The notes: generated from the sequence alone by a model not told the origin. A DNA stretch of 64,000 nt from Wenyingzhuangia aestuarii (GCF_011927765.1 NZ_JAATJG010000001.1:34792-98791); one strand, 5' to 3'; counted from the first letter of the stretch, positions 9,289 to 18,767 are shown. Made by a program: numbers and translations.

Positions 9289-10276
9289 TTTTGAATTTAC
9301 AGACCCATTATTTTTATGGGGTTTAGTCATCATTCCGTTAGTAGCGGTTTGGTTGTACATCAGCAGAAATAGAAATCAAGCTAAGTTGGCTATTTCATCT
9401 GTTAAGTCTGTACAACAACCAGGATTTTACACTTATTTATATCGTGGTTTATGGGCATTTAGATTGTTAGCGCTTGCGTTGTTAATTATAGCTTTGGCAA
9501 GACCTAGAAATGTAGCGGTTACTACTAAAAACAAAAAAAATAAAGGAATAGACATTGTAATGGCAACCGATGTTTCGGGATCTATGTTGGCTAGAGACTT
9601 AAAGCCAAACAGATTAGAAGCTTTAAAAGAAGTTGCAGGAAAGTTTGTAGACAAACGTCCTAACGATAGAATTGGAGTAGTATTGTATGCTGGAGAAAGT
9701 TATACTAAAACTCCTATTACAAGTGATAAATCTATTGTAAAAAGAACTATTGCTACCATAGAATATGGAGGAATAGAAGATGGTACTGCCATAGGTATGG
9801 GATTGGGTTCTGCCGTAAACCGATTAAAAGATAGCAAAGCCAAAAGCAAAGTAATTATTCTGTTAACAGATGGAGTAAATACGGCAGGTTCTGTAGATCC
9901 TAAATTAGCTACTGAGTTGGCAAAAGGTAGCGGAATTAAAGTATATACCATTGGTATTGGTACTAACGGAATGGCAGAAATGCCTTACGCTAAAGACTAT
10001 CAGGGTAGATTGTTGTACAAACCTATGCAAGTAGAAATTGACGAAAAACTATTAACATACATAGCAGAAGAAACAGGTGGTAAGTATTTTAGAGCAACTT
10101 CTAACACCAAGTTAAAAACTATTTATGATGAAATAGATAAATTAGAAAAAACAGAAATAGAAGAGTTTAAATATTACAACTACCAAGAGCTATATAGAAA
10201 TTTAATTCTAGCGGCTTTAGGATTGTTGGTTTTAGAGTATTTGTTAAAGAACACTTTATTTAAAAGTTTTATATAG
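9275..10276 (+). CDS. batA: VWA-domain membrane protein BatA
   Basis: 333 residues. Membrane helices at ~13-28 and ~60-75 precede a von Willebrand A domain with a complete MIDAS (DVSGS at 99-103, later TDGVNTAG), and a C-terminal helix lies at ~309-325. This is the classic BatA/BatB topology, with the VWA domain between N-terminal and C-terminal membrane anchors. In Bacteroides the bat genes were named for aerotolerance. The gene overlaps the upstream BatD-like gene by 14 bp and lies 2 bp before batB, so the proteins are likely made together. Confidence 0.93.
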   Translation: MKYSNFEFTDPLFLWGLVIIPLVAVWLYISRNRNQAKLAISSVKSVQQPGFYTYLYRGLWAFRLLALALLIIALARPRNVAVTTKNKKNKGIDIVMATDVSGSMLARDLKPNRLEALKEVAGKFVDKRPNDRIGVVLYAGESYTKTPITSDKSIVKRTIATIEYGGIEDGTAIGMGLGSAVNRLKDSKAKSKVIILLTDGVNTAGSVDPKLATELAKGSGIKVYTIGIGTNGMAEMPYAKDYQGRLLYKPMQVEIDEKLLTYIAEETGGKYFRATSNTKLKTIYDEIDKLEKTEIEEFKYYNYQELYRNLILAALGLLVLEYLLKNTLFKSFI

Positions 10277-10278
10277 TT

Positions 10279-11319
10279 ATGCAAAGATTAGAAGAACCTA
10301 TATATTTTTATGCCCTTGCATTACTTCCCTTTTTATTGGTGGTTTTGTTATATAAATTTTGGTGGCAAAAACGCAAACAAAAAGCCTTTGCAACAGCTGG
10401 TTTGTTACAAAAATTAGCTCCAGATTTTTCGGTGTACAAATCAACATTAAAGTATGTGTTTTTAGCTTTGGCAATAGCCAGTTTGGTAATTGCATTAGTC
10501 AATCCAAAAATTGGAACAAAATTAGAAACTGTTAAAAGAGAAGGAGTAGATATTGTATTTGCTTTAGATGTTTCTAAAAGTATGTTGTCAGAAGACATTG
10601 CACCTAACCGATTAGAAAAAGCAAAACAAATTATTCTTAAAACGATAGATCAATTAGGAAGTGATAGAATTGGAATTATTATTTATGCAGGTAATTCTTA
10701 TCCTTTATTACCCATTACTACAGATCATGCTGCGGCCAAATTATTTTTAAAAAATGCTTCACCAGACATGGTTTCTAGTCAAGGAACTGCCATTAACGAA
10801 GCTTTAAGTTCTGCTAAAAATTATTACAATAACGAAGAGCAAACCAATAAGTATTTGGTCATTTTATCTGATGGAGAAGATCATGAAGAAAATACTGTTG
10901 AGCAAGCTAAAGAATTAGCCAAAGAAGGAATTAAAGTCATTACCATTGGAGTGGGTACCGAAAAAGGAGGAGTAATTCCAGATATGATTAACGGTTATAA
11001 AAAAGGCTTAAAAAAAGACAAAAACGGAGAAGTAGTTATTACCCAAAGACATGCTCAAGTATTGCAAGAGGTAGCTGCTAGTGCCAATGGTTTTTATGTA
11101 GATGGAAACAGAACAGCAACATCGGTTAATAAAATTATTGATGTACTGTCTAAAGCCAAAAAAACAGAGTTTGAAACCAAACAATTTTCAGATTATAAAA
11201 GTCAGTTCCAATGGTTTATTGGTTTAGGAATTTTATGGTTACTATTAGATTTGTTTGTTTTTGAAAAGAAAACAAAATGGGTAAAGAGTGTGAATTTGTT
11301 TAATGAAAATGAAGAATAG
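10279..11319 (+). CDS. batB: VWA-domain membrane protein BatB
   Basis: 346 residues and a paralogue of the preceding BatA. Two N-terminal membrane helices (~9-27 and ~57-75) are followed by a VWA domain with MIDAS DVSKS at 97-101 and SDGEDHEEN, then a C-terminal helix near 313-328. The batA-batB tandem is typical of the Bacteroidota operon, and the two VWA proteins probably heteromerise. The gene ends inside or directly before the batC start. Confidence 0.93.
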   Translation: MQRLEEPIYFYALALLPFLLVVLLYKFWWQKRKQKAFATAGLLQKLAPDFSVYKSTLKYVFLALAIASLVIALVNPKIGTKLETVKREGVDIVFALDVSKSMLSEDIAPNRLEKAKQIILKTIDQLGSDRIGIIIYAGNSYPLLPITTDHAAAKLFLKNASPDMVSSQGTAINEALSSAKNYYNNEEQTNKYLVILSDGEDHEENTVEQAKELAKEGIKVITIGVGTEKGGVIPDMINGYKKGLKKDKNGEVVITQRHAQVLQEVAASANGFYVDGNRTATSVNKIIDVLSKAKKTEFETKQFSDYKSQFQWFIGLGILWLLLDLFVFEKKTKWVKSVNLFNENEE

Positions 11320-12154
11320 AATGAAGCAAATACTATCCTTATTTATAGTTTTTACTACGTTGGTAACTTTTGGTCAAGAGTTGCCAAAAGAAAAGCTGTA
11401 CGAAGCTAAAAAGCAATTAAGAAGTGGAAACAAAGCATACGATAAAAAGAATTATGCTGATGCTGCCATTGCTTATCAAAAAAGTTTGGCAGAAGATGGA
11501 ACGTATTACAAAGGAGCTTATAATTTAGCCAATTCTTACTTTAACCAAAAAAAGTATAAAGAGGCTATTACACAATATCAATTAGCAGATAAATTAGCCA
11601 AAACAAAAGAAGAAAAGGCTAAAATTAGTGAGTTGATAGGGGATTCTTTTAAAAAACAAAAGGAATTAGAAAAAGCTTTAGAGTCTTACAAACAAGCTTT
11701 GTTAAAAAATCCTAAAGACGATATTTTACGTCAAAAATTTATTGCTGCTAAACAAGAAAAACAAAAACAAGATCAGCAAAATAAAGACAATAAGGATAAC
11801 AAAGACAACAAGGACGATAAAAATAAGGACAAAAACGACAAAGGAGACAAAGACCAAAATAAAGACGGAAAAGGGGATAAGGATAGCGATAAAAAAGAAG
11901 ACAAGGACGGAGACAAGAAGGACGATAAAGAAAACGAAGACAAAAAAGATCAAGATTCTGATAAAAAGGATGGTGATAAAGGAGATGATAAAAAAGAGGA
12001 GGAACAACCGGGTCAGCCTAAAGAATCTAAACTTTCTCCACAACAAATGGAGCAGTTGTTAGAGTCTATGAGTAACGAAGAGCAAAAAACACAGAAGAAA
12101 GTAAATGCTCAAAAAGTAAAAGCAAAAACGAACAAAAATGAAAAAGACTGGTAA
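11303..12154 (+). CDS. batC: TPR protein BatC
   Basis: 283 residues from the ATG at 11303, which overlaps batB by 17 bp. An in-frame ATG at 11321, two bases after the batB stop, is an equally good start (MKQILSLFIVFTTLVTFGQ). A signal peptide is followed by about three TPR repeats (residues ~30-150). Then comes a ~95-residue low-complexity tract of Lys, Asp, Asn and Glu, and a short conserved C-terminus (QQMEQLLESMSNEEQKTQKK). The TPR part probably binds partners in the periplasm. The 3' end overlaps batD by 17 bp. Confidence 0.9.
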   Translation: MKMKNRMKQILSLFIVFTTLVTFGQELPKEKLYEAKKQLRSGNKAYDKKNYADAAIAYQKSLAEDGTYYKGAYNLANSYFNQKKYKEAITQYQLADKLAKTKEEKAKISELIGDSFKKQKELEKALESYKQALLKNPKDDILRQKFIAAKQEKQKQDQQNKDNKDNKDNKDDKNKDKNDKGDKDQNKDGKGDKDSDKKEDKDGDKKDDKENEDKKDQDSDKKDGDKGDDKKEEEQPGQPKESKLSPQQMEQLLESMSNEEQKTQKKVNAQKVKAKTNKNEKDW

Positions 12155-13934
12155 CACATTTTTATTCAAAACAATTGCCTTGTTTTTGTTTTTCATCAGT
12201 ACTACATTAGTAGCACAGGTAAATTTAACAGCAAGAGCAAGCAAAAAAACATTAGGAGAAAATCAGCGATTTAGGTTAGAATATACCATAAACAACCAAG
12301 AAGCAGATGATTTTAAACTCCCTAATTTTAAAGATTTTAAGGTAGTTGGAGGTCCTAGCCAATCGGTTAGTAATTCTTATACATTCATCAACGGAAAGGC
12401 ACAAAGTAACTTTACCAAAACCTTTACCTACATGGTAGAGCCTAAAAGAAAAGGTACGTTTACATTGCCACCTGCTACCATACAATACAAAGGAAAAACA
12501 ATAGAATCTAACGCAATTACTATTCAGGTAGTAGATCCTGTTGATTTGCCTAAAGACCCTAACGATCCAAATTATATTGCAAGTCAGAATGTAAAAATGG
12601 TTACGACTATCTCTAACGAAAATCCATACGTTGGAGAACCTATTTATGTGGAATACAGATTGTATGTAAATCAAATGGGGATTAATGGTTTTGATGTAGA
12701 TACACCTCCTAATTACGAAGGTTTTTGGAGTCAAACTCTAGAGAATGAAAGACCACAGTTTAAAGATGGAACTTACAAAGGAGAACCTTGGCAATATGCA
12801 ACATTACACAAAGTATTGTTAATTCCACAAAGTTCAGGAGAATTATCTGTAAACCCAATGTCTGCAGATTTAACCATTGGTGTTCCTACAGGAAGAGGAG
12901 ATTTTTTTGGAAATATGATTACACGTAATGTAAATCAAAAATTAACTTCTGCTAAAAGAACTATTCATGTAAAAGCGTTACCATCAAAAGGAAAACCTTT
13001 AAATTTTTCTGGAGCTGTAGGAGATTTTAGTTATAGTGTAAATACAAGTAGAGCTGTTTTTAAAGCCAATGAATCCGCACAAATAAAAGTAAAAGTATCT
13101 GGAAAAGGGAATTTAAAATTGTTTGAAATCCCAAGCATTAAAACTCCTAAAGAATTAGAAGTTTACGATCCGGAAAGAAAAGAAAATGTAGAGGTTACTA
13201 CATCGGGTTTAAAAGGAAGTATAGAAAATGCTTATACGGTAGTTCCTCAATACAAAGGAAAGTTTATCATTCCAGCAACTTCATTTACATTCTTTAATCC
13301 TAAAGAAGAAAAATATCAAACCATTACTTCTGATGAAATTGTGTTAGATGTTACAGAAGGAAAAGAATTAGTAACGGCTGCATCTTCAGATTATACTAAC
13401 GGAACCATAAAACAAGTGGTAGGCAAAAGCGATCAGAATTTTAGATATGTACAAACCAGTACTGAACTGGAATCTATAGAAAAGGAAGATTTTTACCTGT
13501 CTAAATGGTTCTATATTTTGTTGTTGTTGCCTTTAGTTATTTTACCATTAGGAGTTTTTGCTTCTAAAAAACAAAGAGAATTAAGTAAAGACATTGCAAG
13601 AAACAAATTAAAACAGGCAGATAAATTAACTAAGAAATATTTAGCAAGTGCTAAAAAGGAATTAGGAAATAAAGAAACTTTTTACAGCTCGTTAGAAAAA
13701 GCGTTACACAACTATTTAAAAGCAAAATTAAGAGTTGAAACTACAGATATTTCTAAAGATAAAATTGCAGAAATATTAAAAGGAAAAGGAGTTTCTGATG
13801 AAATTATAGGTCAGTTTACAGCAGTGTTTGCTGCTTGTGAATATGCTAGATATGCAGCCTCTTCTGAAGCTAAAATGCAAGAAGATTTTGAAAAAGCAAA
13901 ACAAGCCATCACTTTAATTGATAAAAACTTATAA
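12138..13934 (+). CDS. batD: BatD (oxygen-tolerance family membrane protein)
   Basis: 598 residues: a signal peptide (~1-27), several beta-sandwich domains (NLTARASKKTLGENQRFRL onward, the BatD family pattern), and one membrane helix near 451-470 (WFYILLLLPLVILPLGVFAS). A cytoplasmic helical domain of ~125 residues follows. Family length and order are normal. It lies between batC (17-bp overlap) and batE (10-bp gap). It is thought to be the main periplasmic scaffold of the Bat complex; this is inferred from the family. Confidence 0.92.
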   Translation: MKKTGNTFLFKTIALFLFFISTTLVAQVNLTARASKKTLGENQRFRLEYTINNQEADDFKLPNFKDFKVVGGPSQSVSNSYTFINGKAQSNFTKTFTYMVEPKRKGTFTLPPATIQYKGKTIESNAITIQVVDPVDLPKDPNDPNYIASQNVKMVTTISNENPYVGEPIYVEYRLYVNQMGINGFDVDTPPNYEGFWSQTLENERPQFKDGTYKGEPWQYATLHKVLLIPQSSGELSVNPMSADLTIGVPTGRGDFFGNMITRNVNQKLTSAKRTIHVKALPSKGKPLNFSGAVGDFSYSVNTSRAVFKANESAQIKVKVSGKGNLKLFEIPSIKTPKELEVYDPERKENVEVTTSGLKGSIENAYTVVPQYKGKFIIPATSFTFFNPKEEKYQTITSDEIVLDVTEGKELVTAASSDYTNGTIKQVVGKSDQNFRYVQTSTELESIEKEDFYLSKWFYILLLLPLVILPLGVFASKKQRELSKDIARNKLKQADKLTKKYLASAKKELGNKETFYSSLEKALHNYLKAKLRVETTDISKDKIAEILKGKGVSDEIIGQFTAVFAACEYARYAASSEAKMQEDFEKAKQAITLIDKNL

Positions 13935-13944
13935 AACGGAAAAG

Positions 13945-14697
13945 ATGAAAAATTTTGTATTTGGAGTTTTAGTAATGTTCATCAGTTTTGTGAGTGCTCA
14001 AGAATCACAAAACGTGTTTAAAGAAGCAAATAGCCAGTATCAAGCAGAAGCTTATACTAAGGCTATCAAATCCTATCATAGTATTTTAGAACAAGGCTTA
14101 GAGTCTTCTGAAGTCTATTTTAATTTAGGAAATGCCTATTACAAAACCAATCAAATGGCAGAGGCTATTTATTATTTTGAAAAAGCATTGGTGTTAAATC
14201 CATCTAATCAAGATGCAAAAATCAATTTGACATATGCTAACCGTAGTATTATTGATAGCATCAAAGTAATTCCAAAATCAACTTTTGAAAAATTTAATGA
14301 TACTGTATTAGCAGTGTTTTCTTACAACACTTGGGCAAAAATAGCTGTAGCTTGTTCTTTATTAGCAGGATTGGTTTGGATGCTCTTTTTCTTTAGTACA
14401 CAACCCGGTGTAAAAAAGTTGTTTTTTACCTTAGGTATTGTAATTAGTGTGTGTTGTTTTGTAGGCTTAGGGGTAGCATCTCAACAGTATTTAAAAGCTA
14501 AAAACACAGTGTATGCTATTGTTTTTAATGAAGAAGTATCGGTTAAAAATGCTCCAAGAAGTACAGCTTTAGAAATTTTTTCTTTACACGAAGGAACCAA
14601 ACTAAAAGTACTTGATAGAGTAGGAAATTGGCATAAAATTAAAATAGCCGATGGGCAAGTAGGTTGGTTACCAAAAGAAGCCATTAAGGTTTTTTAA
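13945..14697 (+). CDS. batE: BatE (TPR plus SH3 membrane protein)
   Basis: I prefer the ATG at 13945 (MKNFVFGVLVMFISFVSAQ, a clear signal peptide) over the in-frame TTG at 13918 that would overlap batD. The 250-residue protein has TPR repeats (~20-100), two membrane helices (~125-150 and ~158-175), and a C-terminal bacterial SH3-like domain (~185-250, ending DGQVGWLPKEAIKVF). This is the standard BatE layout and the last gene of the operon. The SH3 domain may bind peptidoglycan. Confidence 0.9.
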   Translation: MKNFVFGVLVMFISFVSAQESQNVFKEANSQYQAEAYTKAIKSYHSILEQGLESSEVYFNLGNAYYKTNQMAEAIYYFEKALVLNPSNQDAKINLTYANRSIIDSIKVIPKSTFEKFNDTVLAVFSYNTWAKIAVACSLLAGLVWMLFFFSTQPGVKKLFFTLGIVISVCCFVGLGVASQQYLKAKNTVYAIVFNEEVSVKNAPRSTALEIFSLHEGTKLKVLDRVGNWHKIKIADGQVGWLPKEAIKVF

Positions 14698-14847
14698 AAA
14701 CAATTTACTATATTTGAGTAACCAATAAGATACTTATTCTGAGTGCTTTTGGAGTTTACCCCCAAATAATCAATGCTATGATTAGGATTTAACAAATTTG
14801 TAGATAAAATATCTACGAGGTTAAGTAACACGTTTAAATTTTAATTT

Positions 14848-15405
14848 ATGATACACGGATTTAGAAATGAAGAATGGAAAGAAATTAAGTTTGATGACAA
14901 AATAGCCCCAACCGAAAAATGGAAAATCTCTAATTTTGGAAGAGCTTTAAATTGCAAAGGTGATGAAGAAAAATTATTAGGAAAAAACTTAATTAACGGA
15001 TACCCTGCAATACCTGCTAAGCAAAAGAAAAATGGAAAGAAAACAAGCAGGTTTATACACAAATTAGTAGCTGAACACTTTTTAGAAAAAAAGGAAGATG
15101 ACATTCATGTAATCCATTTAGATTACGATAAGTTAAACAATCATGTTTCTAATTTAAAATGGGCTACTAAAAGGGAAAAAGAATTACATCAATTTAAAAA
15201 CCCTGTGTTTATAGAGGCTGTAAAGAATAAGGTTGTTAATTATAAGTTAGATGAGGGAAAAGTAAGAATCATCAAAAGAAAATTAGCAAGTACAAAAAGC
15301 AAAACAAGGTTAAAAATGATTGCCAAGCAATTTGGTGTGTCGGATATGCAAATTCACAGAATTAAAACAGGTGAAAATTGGGGACACGTAAAAATAGATG
15401 AATAA
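14848..15405 (+). CDS. NUMOD4/HNH endonuclease-like protein
   Basis: 185 residues in three parts. An N-terminal NUMOD4 motif (EWKEI...WKISNFGRALN) is followed by an HNH_3-type core (FIHKLVAEHFL, then VIHLDYDKLNNHVSNLKWAT with the expected His, Asn and Asn). The C-terminal helix-turn-helix is IAKQFGVSDMQIHRIKTGENW. This is the build of phage and homing-type HNH endonucleases, but the gene stands alone with no intron or mobile gene near it. It may be a domesticated or free-standing nuclease, or a DNA-binding protein. A strong bidirectional terminator follows. Confidence 0.8.
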   Translation: MIHGFRNEEWKEIKFDDKIAPTEKWKISNFGRALNCKGDEEKLLGKNLINGYPAIPAKQKKNGKKTSRFIHKLVAEHFLEKKEDDIHVIHLDYDKLNNHVSNLKWATKREKELHQFKNPVFIEAVKNKVVNYKLDEGKVRIIKRKLASTKSKTRLKMIAKQFGVSDMQIHRIKTGENWGHVKIDE

Positions 15406-15436
15406 AAAAACGCTCTACATTGTAGAGCGTTTTTTA
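15405..15436. terminator. Bidirectional hairpin terminator
   Basis: AAAAAACGCTCTACA and TGTAGAGCGTTTTTT form a near-perfect hairpin between the convergent HNH and mscS-like genes, with A-run and T-run on the two sides. Confidence 0.88.
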
Positions 15437-15457
15437 GGTTATAAAGTACTTAATTAA

Positions 15458-16288
15458 TTATGATGCTTTGTGTACATGTACATCCATTTGTGGAAAAGGA
15501 ATGTTCAATCCAACTTTATTAAATTCGTTGTATACTTTTGCATTCGTGTCAAAATAAACTCCCCAGTAATCTGCAGCGTTTACCCATACTCTAACAGCAA
15601 AGTTTACAGAACTATCTGCCAAAGCTACTACTTCTACAAATGGTGCAGCAGGATCGTTAATAATTCTTGAGTCAGCCTTTAAAATAGCTAATAAAACCTC
15701 TTTTCCTTGCTCTATACTATCTCCATATCCAATTCCAAAAGTAAAGTCAACTCTACGTTTAGGTTCTGTAGAATAGTTAACCATAGATGAGTTAGATAAT
15801 CCTCCGTTAGGAATAATAATAGTTTTGTTATCTGGAGTTTTTAAAATAGTATTAAAAATCTGAATTTCTTTAACTCCTCCTGTGTGTCCTTGTGCTTCAA
15901 TTACATCACCTACTTTAAAAGGCTTAAAAATTAAAATCATAACCCCACCAGCAAAGTTTTGTAAAGTACCTGATAAAGCCATACCTACAGCCAAACCAGC
16001 AGCTCCTAAAATAGCAATAAAAGAAGTCATTTCTATTCCTAAAGTAGACAATACTGTAATTACTAAAATTACTTTTAATAGTACACTTACAATACTTTGT
16101 AAGAAAGGTTTTAAAGAAGCATCAGTTTTGCTTTTGTCTAGCATTTTGCTAAATCCTTTTACAAGAGCACCAATAATAAATCCTCCAATAATCCATACTG
16201 CAATAGCAGATACTAGCTTTAATCCGTATAAAGTAAGGTATTCTGAACCTTTCTCTGTTACATTTTCGATAATGTTGTTTACATCCAT
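15458..16288 (-). CDS. Small-conductance mechanosensitive channel (MscS family)
   Basis: 276 residues, close to E. coli MscS. Three membrane helices are seen (~20-42, ~58-80, ~85-120). The pore helix GAAGLAVGMALSGTLQNFAGG is Gly/Ala-rich as expected, and the cytoplasmic MscS domain starts with FKPFKVGDVIEAQGHTGGV. It releases solutes on sudden osmotic downshift. It is a single gene, convergent with the HNH gene. Confidence 0.93.
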   Translation of the reverse strand: MDVNNIIENVTEKGSEYLTLYGLKLVSAIAVWIIGGFIIGALVKGFSKMLDKSKTDASLKPFLQSIVSVLLKVILVITVLSTLGIEMTSFIAILGAAGLAVGMALSGTLQNFAGGVMILIFKPFKVGDVIEAQGHTGGVKEIQIFNTILKTPDNKTIIIPNGGLSNSSMVNYSTEPKRRVDFTFGIGYGDSIEQGKEVLLAILKADSRIINDPAAPFVEVVALADSSVNFAVRVWVNAADYWGVYFDTNAKVYNEFNKVGLNIPFPQMDVHVHKAS

Positions 16289-16407
16289 AGTTTTTTGTTT
16301 AGTTTAAAAAAATCAAATATAATTATTTTAAATAGCAATAACCTATGTTAACTAGGCTTATTAAAGCGTTTGCTTTTCGTATTTTAGATTTCTAAACAAA
16401 TGTATAC

Positions 16408-17310
16408 ATGAAAGTTATCATTACAGGAGGAACCGGTTTGGTAGGAAATTACTTACAAGAACAATTATTAAAGTTAGGCTATAAAGTAGTTGTTTTGTCT
16501 AGATCTAAACGAACATCTACTAAAAAAGGACTTTCCTATGCGGTGTGGAATATAGCGGAGAATAGTATTGATGTAGAGGCTGTTTGTAGTGCCAATTGTA
16601 TTATTCACTTAGCTGGAGCTAATATTGCTGATGGTAGATGGACAAAGAAACAAAAACAGCTAATTGTTGATAGCAGGGTAGCATCTGCAAATTTAATTTT
16701 TAAAACTTTAAAAGAAAATAAGCATCAGGTAACATCTTTTATTTCTGCTTCAGGATCTGATTGCTACGGGTTACAAACTACCAATAAAATTTTTAAAGAG
16801 TCAGATACGTATGGAACTGATTTTTTAGCAAATGTTTGTAAACAATGGGAAAAAGCAGCATATCAATTTAAAGAATTAGGAATAAGAACAGTTTGCTTAC
16901 GCACAGGAGTTGTATTTGCCAAACAAGATTCTGCTTTGCAAAAAATAGTACAACCCATCCGTTTTGGATTAGGCTCTCCAATAGGATCTGGACAGCAAAT
17001 AATGTCTTTTCTTCATTTAGAAGACTTGTGCAGTATGTATATAAAAGCAGTACAAAATCCTGAAATAGAAGGAGCTTACAATGCGGTAGCAGCTAATAAA
17101 ACTAATAAAGAAGTAACCCAAGCTATAGCAAAGCAATTAAAGAAACCCTTATTTTTTCCTAATGTACCAGGTTTTGTGCTAAGGTTAATTTTTGGAAAAA
17201 TGGCTTCTATTTTATTAGAAGGTAGTGCGGTGGACAATTCAAAAATAAAAGCAACAGGTTTTCAATTTAACTATCCAACAATGGAAGAAATTTTAGAAGA
17301 TGTTTTATAA
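16408..17310 (+). CDS. TIGR01777-type NAD(P)-dependent epimerase (YfcH/SulA-like)
   Basis: 300 residues. An N-terminal Rossmann motif GGTGLVGNYL is followed by the family hallmark HLAGANIADGRWTKKQK and RVAS. The C-terminal DUF1731-like end reads ASILLEGSAVDNSKIKATGF. It is an extended SDR with unknown substrate. It is transcribed alone and closed by a bidirectional terminator shared with the convergent oxidoreductase gene. Confidence 0.9.
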   Translation: MKVIITGGTGLVGNYLQEQLLKLGYKVVVLSRSKRTSTKKGLSYAVWNIAENSIDVEAVCSANCIIHLAGANIADGRWTKKQKQLIVDSRVASANLIFKTLKENKHQVTSFISASGSDCYGLQTTNKIFKESDTYGTDFLANVCKQWEKAAYQFKELGIRTVCLRTGVVFAKQDSALQKIVQPIRFGLGSPIGSGQQIMSFLHLEDLCSMYIKAVQNPEIEGAYNAVAANKTNKEVTQAIAKQLKKPLFFPNVPGFVLRLIFGKMASILLEGSAVDNSKIKATGFQFNYPTMEEILEDVL

Positions 17311-17314
17311 TTAT

Positions 17315-17346
17315 AAAAAAGGCTTTGCAATTGCAAAGCCTTTTTT
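17315..17346. terminator. Bidirectional hairpin terminator
   Basis: AAAAAAGGCTTTGCAA and TTGCAAAGCCTTTTTT form a perfect stem between the epimerase gene and the convergent oxidoreductase gene. Confidence 0.9.
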
Positions 17347-17359
17347 GGGTGGTTTTATC

Positions 17360-18373
17360 TTAAAATAAAAGAACTGTTTTTCCTATAGATTTTCCTGACT
17401 CTTGTATTTTGTGAGCTTTTTTTAAGTTATCTGCCGTAAATCCATTTAAAGTAGTACTTAAAGTAGTTTTTAAAGTTCCGTTGTCTAACAATTCAGAAAT
17501 ATGATTTAAAATTTCGTGTTGTCTTTCTATATCATCCGTAGTAAATAAAGAACGAGTATACATTAATTCCCAAGAAAAAGTAACACTCTTAAGTTTTAAA
17601 ATATCTAAGTTTAAAGGTTTGCTACTTTCTGTAATAGATACAATATGTCCTTGGGGTTTGATGATTTCTGCAGCAACATCCCAATAACCTTCTAAGTCCA
17701 CAAAATCTAAAATATAGTTTACTTGACTATGTCCTATTTTGTCTAATTCTTCTTTTAAATGATGGTGATTTACTACAAAATCTGCTCCCATATCTTTACA
17801 CCATTGTATAGAGTCGGGTCTAGATGCAGTTGCAATTACGGTTAAGTTTCCAATTTTTTTAGCTAACTGAATGGCTATAGAACCTACACCACCAGCTCCA
17901 GCTAACACTAATACGGTTTTTCCTTGATCTTTATCAGGGTTTACCTTAATACGATCAAACAAAGCTTCGTAAGCTGTTAAACCAGTTAATGGCATGGCAG
18001 CAGCTTCAGCAATGCTTAAGTTTTTAGGTTTAATTCCTACAATTCGCTCATCAATTAATTGATATTCAGAATTACTTCCACTTTTACTAATGTCTCCTGC
18101 ATAGTAAACTGCATCACCTATTTTAAATTTAGAAGTTTGTTCTCCTACAGCTTCTACAATTCCCACAGCATCCCATCCAATAACTTTTGGAGTTTCTAAA
18201 ACGGTGTCTAAAGCGGCTGTTTGTCTTATTTTAAAATCTACAGGGTTTACAGAATTTGCATGTACTTTTACTAATAAATCGTATCCTGATGCTTTTGGTT
18301 TTTCAGTTTCAAATTCAATAAAACTGTTTGCATCTGTAATAGGTAACGATTGTTTAAATCCGATTGCTTTCAT
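17360..18373 (-). CDS. Zinc-type alcohol dehydrogenase-like / quinone oxidoreductase (MDR family)
   Basis: 337 residues. A GroES-like N-terminal half (DLLVKVHANSVNPVDFKIR) is followed by the NAD(P)-binding half with AGAGGVGSIAIQLAK (~157-171). The Cys/His zinc ligands of classical ADH are not evident, so this is closer to the ZADH/quinone reductase group (TIGR02817-like). It lies 15 bp after the antibiotic-monooxygenase-like gene on the same strand and is probably its operon partner. Both face a divergent AraC regulator, which suggests an inducible response to a quinone or aldehyde; the substrate is not known. Confidence 0.85.
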   Translation of the reverse strand: MKAIGFKQSLPITDANSFIEFETEKPKASGYDLLVKVHANSVNPVDFKIRQTAALDTVLETPKVIGWDAVGIVEAVGEQTSKFKIGDAVYYAGDISKSGSNSEYQLIDERIVGIKPKNLSIAEAAAMPLTGLTAYEALFDRIKVNPDKDQGKTVLVLAGAGGVGSIAIQLAKKIGNLTVIATASRPDSIQWCKDMGADFVVNHHHLKEELDKIGHSQVNYILDFVDLEGYWDVAAEIIKPQGHIVSITESSKPLNLDILKLKSVTFSWELMYTRSLFTTDDIERQHEILNHISELLDNGTLKTTLSTTLNGFTADNLKKAHKIQESGKSIGKTVLLF

Positions 18374-18388
18374 AATTAAATATTTTTT

Positions 18389-18679
18389 TTAACCTAAAAA
18401 GGTCATTTTGTTTACGGTAAATTCTTGAATAGCTTCTTTTGTTTTGTCTAAAAAAGAAAGCATGTGTTTACTTTTAGAATGTTGTTCTAAAGCTTCTGTA
18501 CTTTCCCAAATTTCATAGACCAAAAAGAAATTGTCGTTGTTGTTATCTTGATGTAATCTGTAAGTAATACATCCTTTTTCTGTTTTAGTAATAGCTACTA
18601 ATTTTAATAGCTCCGCCTTTACAAGTTCTTGATTTTCTTCTTTTGCTAAAATATTGGCAACAATGGCTAACTGACTCAT
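18389..18679 (-). CDS. ABM-domain monooxygenase (YgiN-like)
   Basis: 96 residues covering one antibiotic biosynthesis monooxygenase (ABM) fold. It has the typical pattern VKAELLKLVAITKTEKGCITYRLHQ, then FFLVYEIWESTEALEQHSKS. Relatives such as YgiN act on quinols or are detoxifying monooxygenases without cofactor. It is the first gene of a two-gene operon with the oxidoreductase, and a TAnnTTTG-type promoter lies just upstream. Confidence 0.85.
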   Translation of the reverse strand: MSQLAIVANILAKEENQELVKAELLKLVAITKTEKGCITYRLHQDNNNDNFFLVYEIWESTEALEQHSKSKHMLSFLDKTKEAIQEFTVNKMTFLG

Positions 18680-18697
18680 AGTGTATTTATTTTAATA

Positions 18698-18705
18698 CAA
18701 ATGTA
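18698..18705 (-). promoter_or_regulatory. -7 box for the ABM/oxidoreductase operon
   Basis: On the minus strand this reads TACATTTG, a full match to the Bacteroidota TAnnTTTG box, ~20 bp before the ABM start codon. Confidence 0.55.
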
Positions 18706-18767
18706 GAGGAGTTGTAAAGCTCTTTTTAGGTATTTAAAAAGGATAATTATGTACAATTAAAGGTTTT

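Noticed and set aside
11742-12062. Open frames of ~106 codons on both strands over the BatC low-complexity tract
   Set aside because: They are side effects of the repetitive Lys/Asp codons; no start context or domain, and BatC itself is clear.
12276-12734. 152-codon minus-strand frame inside batD
   Set aside because: Shadow of a well-supported gene; Cys/Tyr/Ile-rich composition is not like a real protein here.
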